Source of the DNA: Xanthomonas sacchari | Lineage (GTDB): Bacteria > Pseudomonadota > Gammaproteobacteria > Xanthomonadales > Xanthomonadaceae | Direction: 5' to 3' | Length of the DNA: 64,000 bases | Assembly: GCF_024266585.1 (NCBI RefSeq) | Contig: NZ_CP100647.1 | Location: 2,771,001-2,835,000, forward strand | Part shown: positions 9,455 to 18,000 of the stretch, piece after piece | Position numbering within the stretch: position 1 is the first letter of the stretch | Layout of the letters: each line of letters begins with the position of its first letter | Position numbers and translations under genes: made by a program | The notes under the pieces: model-generated | Seen by the model: the letters and a program-made list of their open reading frames with translations, nothing else | Database searches by the model: none | What the model was told of the DNA's origin: nothing

Positions 9455-10216
9455 ATGGCGCCTGCCGCACCCACCGACGCCTTCGGGTTGCAAGGCAAGA
9501 CCATCCTGGTGACCGGTGCCTCCTCGGGCATCGGCGCCGCCGTGGCTGCGCTGTGCGCACGCCTCGGCGCCAGCCTGGTACTCAACGGACGCGACCGCAC
9601 ACGGCTACAGGCAGTCGCCGACGCATTGCACGGCGACGGGCATCGCGCCATCGACGGCGACCTCACCGAGCAGGCGACCCGCACGCGGCTGCTGGAAGCC
9701 GCGGAGCACTACCATGGGCTGGCCTCGTGCGCCGGGATCGCGACGCTGGTGCCCTTCCACATGGCCAGCGAACAGCATCTGCAACAGATGCTGACGGTGA
9801 ACTATCTGGCGCCGCTCACGCTGACCCAACAGTTGCTGGCCAAACGTCGCCTGGCCTCGGGTGCCTCGCTGGTCTACATCTCCGCGCTGACCGCGCGGGC
9901 AGCACCGCAGGCCAGCGCCGGCTACGCCGGGTCCAAGGCCGCCCTGGAGGCCGCGGTACGCACGCTGGCCCTGGAACAGGCCAAACGTGGCATCCGTGCC
10001 AACTGCATCGCGCCTGGCTACGTGGATACGCCGATGCTCGACGCCCTCGGCGCCAAGGCGAAAATGGAAGACAAGATCAGCCTGACGCCGCTGGGACGCA
10101 TCGATGCCGACGATATCGCCAAGGGCGCGGTCTATCTGCTGTCCGCCGCCAGCCGCTGGATCACCCGCAGCACGCTGACCATCGACGGCGGTCTTTCCCT
10201 ACCGATGCGCCTATGA
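9455..10216 (+). CDS. Short-chain dehydrogenase/reductase, FabG-like (first copy)
   Basis: 253 residues, classical SDR: TGASSGIG cofactor loop near residue 20, catalytic Ser (VYISALTARAA) and YAGSK with Tyr and Lys (about residue 155), then the PGYVDTPM substrate-loop region. Probably reduces the 3-oxoacyl-ACP made by the upstream synthase, using NADPH. The start at 9455 lies 2 bases after the synthase stop. It overlaps a second SDR by 4 bases. The two copies share the architecture (LDGK/LQGK-T-LVTGAS start) and may act on different intermediates. Confidence 0.85.
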   Translation: MAPAAPTDAFGLQGKTILVTGASSGIGAAVAALCARLGASLVLNGRDRTRLQAVADALHGDGHRAIDGDLTEQATRTRLLEAAEHYHGLASCAGIATLVPFHMASEQHLQQMLTVNYLAPLTLTQQLLAKRRLASGASLVYISALTARAAPQASAGYAGSKAALEAAVRTLALEQAKRGIRANCIAPGYVDTPMLDALGAKAKMEDKISLTPLGRIDADDIAKGAVYLLSAASRWITRSTLTIDGGLSLPMRL

Positions 10217-10992
10217 ACCTGGAAACATCAATGCCGCTGTTGGACGAGCCTTCCGCGCTGCTGCGCGCGTTGTATGGACTGGACGGCAAGACCGTGCTGG
10301 TGACCGGCGCCTCCAAGGGGATCGGCGCGGCGGTGGCGCACGCCTGCGCCGGCGCGGGTGCGCGCCTGATCGTGGCCGGACGCGACCAGGTGCGCCTGCA
10401 GGCCGTACTGGACGCCTTGCCTGGCGATGGCCATCGCCTGTTCGCCGGCGACCTCAGCGAAGCAGTCACCGTACAGCGCCTCGCCGCCGAGTGCGGTCCA
10501 CTCGATGGCATCGTCCACAGCGCCGGCATCCGCGGGCTGTCGCCGATGAAACTGGTCAGCGAACCGTTCCTCAACGAGGTGATGGCGATCAACTACATCG
10601 CGCCGACGATGCTCACCCGGCATCTGCTGGCGCGGCAGTCGCTGCGCCCCGGCAGTTCGATCGTCTTCCTGTCTTCCATCGCCGCGCTCACCGGTACCGT
10701 CGGCGTCGGCCCCTATGCCGGCTCCAAGGCCGCGTTGATCGGCACCCTGCGCCCGCTGGCACTGGAACTGGTGCGGCGTAACATCCGCGCCAATGCGCTG
10801 TGCCCCAGTCTGGTCGAAACACCGCTGACCAGCGAGGACAGGGCCTGGCTCGAGGAGAACCGCGCCCGTTACCCGCTGGGCATCGGCACTCCCGAGGATG
10901 TCGCTCTGGCATGTCTGTATTTTCTTTCGACAGCCAGCGGCAAGGTGACCGGTCAGGCCTTCAGCATGGATGGCGGCGTGGAGTACGTATGA
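10213..10992 (+). CDS. Short-chain dehydrogenase/reductase, FabG-like (second copy)
   Basis: 259 residues, classical SDR with TGASKGIG, catalytic Ser in FLSSIAALTG, the YAGSKAAL Tyr/Lys motif, and the C-terminal FSMDGGVEYV dimer strand. Paralogue of the gene just upstream; both show the GYDGHR-like acceptor-side stretch (PGDGHRLFAGDLSE here). Two reductases in tandem suggest either two keto groups to reduce or acyl-ACP plus sugar reduction. ATGA overlaps link it to both neighbours. Confidence 0.85.
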   Translation: MNLETSMPLLDEPSALLRALYGLDGKTVLVTGASKGIGAAVAHACAGAGARLIVAGRDQVRLQAVLDALPGDGHRLFAGDLSEAVTVQRLAAECGPLDGIVHSAGIRGLSPMKLVSEPFLNEVMAINYIAPTMLTRHLLARQSLRPGSSIVFLSSIAALTGTVGVGPYAGSKAALIGTLRPLALELVRRNIRANALCPSLVETPLTSEDRAWLEENRARYPLGIGTPEDVALACLYFLSTASGKVTGQAFSMDGGVEYV

Positions 10993-11630
10993 CCGTGCCG
11001 AAACACGTGCTGATCGTCGGCGCCGGCGGCTTCGGCCGCGGCATCGCGGCGATGGCCTGCAACGACGATCCGGGCTACGGCCAGGCCTGGGACATCAAGG
11101 GCTTCCTCGACAGCCGCAGTGAACTGGGCCCCGGTCTGCGTTGGCCGCTGCTCGGCGACCCGGACACCTACCAGCCGGTGCCCGGCGACCTGTTCGTGTG
11201 CGCGCTCGGCGACCCGGCCGCGCGCCGCCGCTACAGCCAGCCGCTGCTGGCGCGTGGCGCCGACTTCATGGTGCTGCGTCCGCGCCTGCGCGAAGCTTCG
11301 GAGACCCCGATCGGCCGCGGCAGCCTGTTCGAGGTCGGCGTGTCGATCGGCGCCGACAGCCGCATCGGCGAGTTCGTCACCATCCTCGCCACCACCATCC
11401 TCGGCCACGACGTGATCGTCGGCGACTACGTGCAGATCGGCAACTTCGTGTTCGTCGGCGGCGGCGCGCGCATCGGCAACGATGTGGTCATCCATCCGCA
11501 CGCCACCGTGCTGCCTGGCATCGCGATCGGCGACGGCGCGGTGATCGGCGCCGGCAGCGTGGTGGTCCGCGACGTGCCGCCCAACGTCACCGTCGCCGGG
11601 AATCCGGCGCGTACCATCTTCAGCCGTTAA
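10989..11630 (+). CDS. NeuD-type sugar O/N-acyltransferase
   Basis: 213 residues. An N-terminal Rossmann-like piece (VLIVGAGGFGRGIAAM) and a C-terminal left-handed beta-helix with hexapeptide repeats (IGADSRIGEFVTIL, VIVGDYVQIGNFVFVGGGARIG, VIGAGSVVVRDVPPNVTVAGNPAR) form the NeuD/PglD sialic acid or bacillosamine acetyltransferase architecture. It probably moves the acyl group from ACP or CoA to the amino group of the sugar made by the aminotransferase. It overlaps the upstream reductase by 4 bases. Confidence 0.83.
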   Translation: MTVPKHVLIVGAGGFGRGIAAMACNDDPGYGQAWDIKGFLDSRSELGPGLRWPLLGDPDTYQPVPGDLFVCALGDPAARRRYSQPLLARGADFMVLRPRLREASETPIGRGSLFEVGVSIGADSRIGEFVTILATTILGHDVIVGDYVQIGNFVFVGGGARIGNDVVIHPHATVLPGIAIGDGAVIGAGSVVVRDVPPNVTVAGNPARTIFSR

Positions 11631-11654
11631 CCCCGCGCGCAGGACGCCCTCCGC

Positions 11655-12794
11655 ATGACCCGCCACGCCCTCGACGCCGAGCACTACACCAGCCCGCACA
11701 GCCTGCGCCTTGAACAGCAGCGGCTGTTCGGCAAGCTGTGGATCTTCGTCGGCTTCGCCTCCATGGTGCGCGAGCGCAACCAATTCTTCGCGCGCCAGGT
11801 GGCCGGGGTGCCGGTGCTGGTGCAGCGCACCGAGGCCGGCATCCGCGCCTTTCTCAACCAGTGCCCGCACCGGCAATCGGCGATCCAGATCGAGTCGCAC
11901 GGCAAGCGTCCGTTGGTGTGCCCGTACCACGCCTGGTCGTTCGGCGCCGAGGGCGAACTGCGCGGGCTGCCCAACTCCGGCCTGTACCAGTTCACCGCCG
12001 AGGAGAAGGCCGGCATCTGCCTGACCAAGCTGCATCTGCAGCAGGTCGGCGAGCTGCTGTTCGTGAACATGGCCGAGCAGCCGCTAGCGCTGGAGGAGCA
12101 GTTCGCACCGGCGTTCCTAGAAAATGTCGCGACGGCCTCCTCGCATCTGGATTCGCAGATCGCCTACAGCTGCCACCGCGTGCACTACAACTGGAAGCTC
12201 AACATGGAGAACGTGAAGGACTACAACCATGTCCCGTTCGTCCATCCAAAGACCTTCGGTCCGCTGATGACAGAGACGGACAGGACACCAGCCAATATCG
12301 AGCGCGCCGCCGATGTTCCTTCCGATGTCGAGCAACTCCTGAGCGCGCACGCTCCCACGCCGCTGCATCGCTTGAGCTTTGCGGCCAAGGGCGCGATCGT
12401 GCCGCAGGACAACTGGTTCCGGCGCCATTGCGAGCGCTACGGCGCGGACTCTGCCTACTACAACTGGTTCATCTATCCGAATGTGAATTTCTGCTGCGTG
12501 CGCGGCGACCACTTCCTGCTGCAGCAGTACGACCCCGTCGCTCCAGGGGAAACCGACTATCACCTGTGGGTCATGACCGCGCGCCGCAAAGACGCGCGTA
12601 CCGATTTCACCGCCTTGCTGAGCAGCTTGATCAGGGCTGAGCGATTGGTGATCGCGGAAGACACGGCACTGCTGGAACGCATGCAGGCTGGGATCGGTCC
12701 GCATTCGTTACCCTTCACGCACGGCGACTACGAGACCGAGCTGGTGCGCCAGCACCTGTGGTACCGCGCCAACGTGCTGGAGCAAGCGGTATGA
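11655..12794 (+). CDS. Rieske-type non-haem iron oxygenase
   Basis: 379 residues, alpha subunit of the Rieske ring-hydroxylating oxygenase family. The [2Fe-2S] cluster ligands are C70-P-H72 and C89-P-Y-H92. The catalytic domain shows the NWKLNMENVKDYNHVPFVHP signature with the mononuclear iron histidines. The family hydroxylates or demethylates substrates and needs an external reductase, which is not encoded nearby. Inside a sugar/acyl operon it may oxidise the acyl group or the sugar. It overlaps the next gene by 4 bases. The catalytic residues appear intact; the substrate is unknown. Confidence 0.87.
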   Translation: MTRHALDAEHYTSPHSLRLEQQRLFGKLWIFVGFASMVRERNQFFARQVAGVPVLVQRTEAGIRAFLNQCPHRQSAIQIESHGKRPLVCPYHAWSFGAEGELRGLPNSGLYQFTAEEKAGICLTKLHLQQVGELLFVNMAEQPLALEEQFAPAFLENVATASSHLDSQIAYSCHRVHYNWKLNMENVKDYNHVPFVHPKTFGPLMTETDRTPANIERAADVPSDVEQLLSAHAPTPLHRLSFAAKGAIVPQDNWFRRHCERYGADSAYYNWFIYPNVNFCCVRGDHFLLQQYDPVAPGETDYHLWVMTARRKDARTDFTALLSSLIRAERLVIAEDTALLERMQAGIGPHSLPFTHGDYETELVRQHLWYRANVLEQAV

Positions 12795-13408
12795 AGACGC
12801 TGGTGCTGATCGGCCAGGGCCATGCGCTGGAACAGGCGCAACGCACCGCGCAGGCCTGCGGCCTGGCCCACGTGGGCATCGCTCTGGAATCGCCTGACCG
12901 CTACAACTTCGACCTGGGGGTCCTGTATGCCAGCCACCCGCCCGCCGCAACCGACGTATTCGTTGCCATGGACGAACGCGCAATCAATCAGTCGCGACAC
13001 AAGCTGCTCGCCGACGTGCGCCTGGCCGGCTACGGCAGCATCGACCTGATCTGGCCGCAGGCGCACGTCGATACCGGCGTGCGCCTGCTCGGCAACGTGC
13101 ATGTCGGCCCCGGCTGCAACCTGGCGGCCGGCAGCAGCATCGGCGCCGGCAGCTGGCTGGAACGCCAGGTGATCGTCGAACAGGACGTGCGCGTCGGCGT
13201 CTGCGTTACCCTGCATGCAGGCGTGCACCTCGGCCGCGGCACCCAGATCGGCCAGGGCAGCACCCTGGGCGGTGGCAGCATGACCCGCAGCGGTACCAGC
13301 ATCGGCCGGCACAGCGAATGGCTGCTGCCCGGCACCGTGCCGGACGTACTGCCGGACCGCTGTTTCTACGACGCGCTGATGCCAGGCGGCGCCCGCATCC
13401 TGCGTTGA
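12791..13408 (+). CDS. Left-handed beta-helix (hexapeptide) acyltransferase-like protein
   Basis: 205 residues. The N-terminal half is a Rossmann-like region (TLVLIGQGHALEQAQRTAQA) and the C-terminal half is a beta helix of hexapeptide repeats (VRLLGNVHVGPGCNLAAGSSIGAG, IGQGSTLGGGSMTRSGTSIG). Domain order resembles the NeuD-type gene at 10989, but the sequence is divergent and the typical C-terminal VAGNPA loop is replaced by LLPGTVPDVLPD. A second acyl or acetyl transfer onto the glycan is plausible. It is followed at once by a truncated methyltransferase. Confidence 0.72.
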   Translation: MKTLVLIGQGHALEQAQRTAQACGLAHVGIALESPDRYNFDLGVLYASHPPAATDVFVAMDERAINQSRHKLLADVRLAGYGSIDLIWPQAHVDTGVRLLGNVHVGPGCNLAAGSSIGAGSWLERQVIVEQDVRVGVCVTLHAGVHLGRGTQIGQGSTLGGGSMTRSGTSIGRHSEWLLPGTVPDVLPDRCFYDALMPGGARILR

Positions 13409-13475
13409 CCGCCCTGCCGCGCGACGCCCCGCGGCACACATCACGATCGAGCTCCCGCTGCACCGCGCCAACAGT

Positions 13476-13958
13476 GTGGCAGCGTACTGTTTGTCCGATT
13501 CAGCGCATACGACGCGCCACTACGCGAGACTGGGATGCCTGCACCCGGCCAACTATGCCGCTCTGCAACAGGGATTGGCTGAGGAAGGCGGCCGCACCAC
13601 GCTGTACAACGCGGCAGTCGCCGACACCGCCGGCACCTTGGCATGCGACGCACAAAGCACCATGGGACGCCGTCTCGACGGCAGCGGCACCGCGCGCGTG
13701 GATTGCTTGCGCCTGGACGACGTTGTCGAGCGCGGCACCTTGCTGAAGATGGACGTGGAAACCGCCGAGCCGCAGGTACTGCGTGGCGCCACCGAGCCGA
13801 TCGGGCGCTGCCGTCCGCACATGGCCATCACCTGCTACCACCACGCGCTCGATCTGCCGGACATCGTCGCCGAATTGAATCGGATCCTGCCGGATGCCAG
13901 GCTCCGCCTGCGCAAGTATTCTTGCCACTTCTACGACACCGAGCTCTACGTTGAATGA
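13476..13958 (+). pseudogene. FkbM-family methyltransferase, N-terminally truncated
   Basis: 160 codons from GTG at 13476. The C-terminal half of an FkbM methyltransferase is clear: LLKMDVETAEPQVLRGA, then RPHMAITCYHH, then LRLRKYSCHFYDTELYVE. The SAM-binding motif I (DxGAxxG) and the first strands are absent, and only 67 bases separate it from the previous stop. There is no room for the missing N-terminal part and no frame in that gap encodes it. The frame stays open upstream to about 13410 but has no ATG or Shine-Dalgarno. Likely an inactive remnant of a glycan O-methyltransferase. A real short protein is the alternative. Confidence 0.65.
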
Positions 13959-13959
13959 C

Positions 13960-13988
13960 GCAGATGCGCATCGGCGCGACGCATCTGC
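13960..13988. repeat. Inverted repeat just after the methyltransferase remnant
   Basis: GCAGATGCG (13960-13968) and CGCATCTGC (13980-13988) form a 9-base stem with an 11-base loop, directly after the stop at 13958. There is no T-run; it could be a processing or Rho-assisted termination hairpin at the end of the operon. The rest of the gap to 14118 is AT-richer and holds no gene I can support. Confidence 0.4.
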
Positions 13989-14118
13989 TCCGATCGCGCG
14001 ACGGCGCCCTTACGGGTCTACCGCCGCGCCGTGCTACACCGTGATCGACTGAGTGCTATTGATCACCAACTCAATCCAAAGCAATCAGGATGTTGAAGGA
14101 GTACCTTTTCAACCTCTA

Positions 14119-14568
14119 TCAATTCACGTACCAGCGCATCGGATAGACGTACTTCGACTTCGAGACCACCTCGCCGGTGCCCAGCTTCATATCGGCCTCA
14201 GCGTACTCCCCCGAGGTATTGATGACGAAATGGGCCGAAAAGGGCGGATTGCTGGGCTCGCCGAACTGGCTGCCCATGCCGATATTCATCGCATAATCGT
14301 CGTGCCCGACACACACCAGGGCCTGCGAAGAATCGAGCTTCATGGAGGTGTTCGTGCAAAGAACGCCCCAGGTATGCTGGGTATTCTGATTTGGTGCCGT
14401 CACCAGGACCTTGAGATCCGCGCCATTGTCCACGGCCGTACGCAGCGTTTGCAACGAGCCTGCCGAAACATTCCCATTGGCGTCCGTCCCATACACCAAG
14501 GTCCAGGCTTGCGAGGATCCTGCCGCCAGCGCGAGCGCAATGAACGCCAAAGCTTTACGCTTGATCAT
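14119..14568 (-). CDS. Small secreted protein of unknown function
   Basis: 149 residues on the reverse strand, the only clearly reverse gene in the window. The N-terminus is a classic Sec signal peptide (MIKRKALAFIALALAAGSSQA, cleavage after SQA). The mature part (WTLVYGTDANGNVSAGSLQT...) has two Cys (VLCTNTS, ALVCVGHDDY) that could form a disulfide. A GGGGA ribosome binding site precedes the ATG (top-strand 14574-14570). Codon use is less GC-biased than that of its neighbours, and the gene interrupts the glycosylation island, so it was probably acquired. I do not recognise the family. Confidence 0.75.
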   Translation of the reverse strand: MIKRKALAFIALALAAGSSQAWTLVYGTDANGNVSAGSLQTLRTAVDNGADLKVLVTAPNQNTQHTWGVLCTNTSMKLDSSQALVCVGHDDYAMNIGMGSQFGEPSNPPFSAHFVINTSGEYAEADMKLGTGEVVSKSKYVYPMRWYVN

Positions 14569-15005
14569 ATTTCCCCATGTGTTTTGAGATGAAGCAGCGC
14601 CAGCGTAACAAAGAAAAGTGACGGTGCGACGTCCGCCTCGCTATCGCGCCACCTCGCCTTGTGCCGTCAGGATTTCGACGCAGCTATGGGCAAGTGAGGC
14701 GACGGCCTGCGTCCTCGTCTTCGGCGGCATGGCCCAGTAAGTCGCTGCAGAGAGCGATACGCAAATACTGCGCTGACTCTGCATCAAGCTTGCAAGGCCT
14801 ATCGAAGGCAGTGCCCCGGGACAGCCACGTTCATGCCGCCCCTCTAGCCGCCTACAGACGGCAGGCCACGCCCCGGCACCTTGGGCTTTATCGCAGCGCC
14901 CTTCCATCGGCACACATATTGCAGGACACAAAAATTGCTCTGCTCGACCGCGATGTCGCTCGCGGCCGAGCCCGGCATTTTCCCTCCCGACACGGTCCAT
15001 CGTTC
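14569..15005. other. Intergenic region ahead of the large glycosyltransferase
   Basis: 437 bases. It holds the divergent leader of the reverse gene (AT-rich near 14570-14620) and, at its right end, a sigma-54 promoter. I see no convincing protein frame: the reverse reading across it has poor codon use and no ribosome binding site. Confidence 0.6.
14907..14923 (+). promoter_or_regulatory. Sigma-54 promoter of the large glycosyltransferase
   Basis: TCGGCACACATATTGCA aligns to the -24/-12 consensus with GGCAC and TTGCA intact and correct spacing. Predicted start near 14933, about 73 bases before the ATG at 15006. Confidence 0.65.
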
Positions 15006-18000
15006 ATGCCCCACCCGCCCCTGGTCAGCGTGGTCATGCCGGCCTACAAGCTGCGCTACTTCGAGCAGGCGCTCGACAGCGTGCTGGCCCAGACCTATCC
15101 GGCACTGGAACTGGTCATCTGCGACGACAACCCCACCGAGGCGATCGCCGAGGTGGTGGAGCGCCGCGCCGCCACCGCCCCGTTCCCGATCCGCTACCAC
15201 CGCAATCCCAGCCGCCTGGGCGAACTCGGCAGCACCGCGCGCGGCATCGCCCTGGCCCAGGGCGAGTACGTGAAGTTCCTGCACGACGACGACGTGCTGG
15301 CGCCGGACTGCGTGGCCGCGCTGGTCGCGGCGATGCAGTCCGCGCCGGACGTCCTGCTGGCCTCCTCGCGCCGGCAGCGCATCGACAGCGACGGTGCGCC
15401 GCTGCAGGACATTCCCGCCACCGCCTTCCCGTTCGCCGGCGACGTGCTGCTGGACGGGCCGGAGCTGCTGTCGTTCCTGGCCGACCACACCATCAACTTC
15501 GTCGGCGAGCCCAGCTGCGTGCTGTGCCGGCGCAGCGACCTGCTGGAGATCGGCGACGAACTGATGACGCTGGCCGGCAAGGTGATCAACTGGGTCGGCG
15601 ACCTGGCGCTGTACGCCAAGCTACTGCACCGCGGCCACCTGGCGCTGCTGGCGCGGCCGCTGACCCGCTTCCGAGTGTCGGAGGACCAGTACAGCCAGGT
15701 CGGCCGCGACCAGCCCGGCATCGGCGACCAGGGCCACGCCAACTTCCGCAATGGCGTGCGCGCGATGGGCTGGTACCGCGGCGATGGCGATGTCCGCCAG
15801 GTCACGGTGACGCCGCTGGGCGGCGGCCCGGGCGCGCCGGTGGACCTGCTGCAGGCGATCCAGGACGCCTACGCCCGCGTCCTAGTGCAAGGCGCATTGC
15901 GCGACTGGCAAGCGCGACGGCAGCTGACGCCGGCGCAACGCGCGCTGCTCGACGCGCGCCTGGCCGCCCTGGGCGGCGCGCCGCGGCTGGCCGTGCTGGT
16001 CGACGCACGCGGTGCCGACCGCGCCGCGCTGGCGGCGACCCTGGGCAGCCTGCTGCTGGAGGGCGCGCCGTTCGCGCAGGTGCAGGCGCTGGTGCTGGGC
16101 GATGCGCCGCTCGCCGCGTGGCCGGACCCGCGGGTGCAGATCCTGCCGCCGCTGCCGGCCGCGGCCGATGCGGCGGCGTTGCAGGCCACGCTGGAGGCGG
16201 CGCCGGCCAGCGACTGGTGCCTGCGCGTGGCCGCCGGCAGCCGCTTCTGCGCCGGCGGCCTGCTGCGGCTGCTGCTGGAACTGGCGCAGCACCCGCAGTG
16301 CAACGCCCTGTATGCGGACGAATGGCTGGCCATGGACGCGGATCACCTGGCGCCGCTGCTGCGGCCCGACCCGGACCTGGACCTGCTGCTGGGCAATCCG
16401 CTGGCCATGGCCGGCCACTGGGTGTTCCGCCGCGCCGCGGTGCAGGCGCTGGACGGCTTCGACCCGGGCTACGACGGCGCCAGCGAACTGGAGCTGATCC
16501 TGCGGCTGTTCCTGCGCGACGGCGGCGACGGCATCGCGCACCTGCCGGAACCGCTGCTGGTCGCCGCCCCGGGCAGCACCGAAGCAGGCAGCCAGGCGCG
16601 CCAGCGCGCGATCGCCGCGCACCTGCAGGCCCGCGGCTATCCGCAGGCCTCGGTCGAACCGCTGCCAAGCGGCCTGTTCCACATCGACTATGGCCACCCC
16701 GCACAGCCGCCGGTCTCGATCGTGCTGCTGGCGCAGGACAACCTGCCGGCACTGCAGCGCGCGGTGGTCAGCCTGCTCGAACAGACCGCCTACCCGGCCT
16801 ACGAGCTGCTGCTGGTGGACAACGCCAGCCAGGCACCGGAGATCACCGCGTGGATGCAGGCGGTGGCCGAGCTGGGCAACGGCCGCATCCGCGTGTTCGC
16901 GCTGGAACAGCGGGTCTGTCAGGCCGAGGCGCACAACCTCGCCGCCACCCAGGCGCAGGGCGACTACCTGCTGTTCCTGGACGCCGACAGCGCGGCGGTA
17001 CAGGACCGCTGGCTGCACGCGCTGATGAACCACGCGCAGCGGCCGGAGGTCGGCATCGTCGGCGCCAAGGGCGTGTCCGCCGACGGCCGCATCACCCATG
17101 CCGGCCTGCTGCCGGGCCTGCTGGCCGGTGCCGGCCACGCCTTCGCCGGCGAAGCGATGGCGCAGCCCGGCTACATGGGCCGGCTGCAGGTCGCGCACCG
17201 CTACAGCGCGGTGTCGGCGCATTGCCTGCTGGTGCGGCGGGCGCTGTTCGAGCACCTGTCCGGATTCGACGCGGCCGGCTTCGCCGAGGGCGGCGCCGAC
17301 GTGGACCTGTGCCTGCGCGCCGCGGCGGCCGGCGCCTGGACCGTGTGGACACCGCAGGCGCTGCTGCTGCAGCCGGCCCCGGCCACGCGCAGCGAGGCGG
17401 CCGACGAGGCCCTGCTGCAGCGCTGGCTGCCGGCGCTGGCCCAGGATCCGGCCTATTCGCCGAGCCTGGGCCTGGATCAGCCCGGCGGCTTCCATCTGAC
17501 CGAGTCCGAATTCTCCTGGCAGCCGCTGTCGTGGAAGCCGCTGCCACGGGTGCTCGCGCATCCGGGCGACACCTTCGGCAGCGGCCAGTACCGGGTGATC
17601 CAGCCACTCCAGGCGCTGGCCGCGGCCGCGCAGATCGACGGCCTGTACTACGCACGCCTGCTCGACCCGGTGGAACTGCAGCGCATCGGCGCCGACGCGG
17701 TGGTGCTGCAACGCCGTGTCGGCGACGCGGAACTGGCGCGGATCGAGCGCATGCGCCGTTTCGGCACTGCGTTCATGGTCTACGAACTGGACGACTACCT
17801 GCCGAACCTGCCGTTGAAGAGCGCGCATCGCGAGCAGATGCCCAAGGACGTGCTGCGGTCCTTGCGCCGCGCGGCCGCGCTGGTGGACCGGGTCACCGTG
17901 TCCACGCCGGACCTGGCCGAGGCGCTGACCGGCCTGCATGGCGACATCCGCGTGGTGCGCAACCGGCTGGAGCCGCAGCTGTGGGGCGCGCTGACGGCAC

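Noticed and set aside
14641-15000. Reverse frame of 119 codons ahead of the glycosyltransferase
   Set aside because: No RBS, atypical codon use, and it overlaps the sigma-54 promoter; no recognisable domain.
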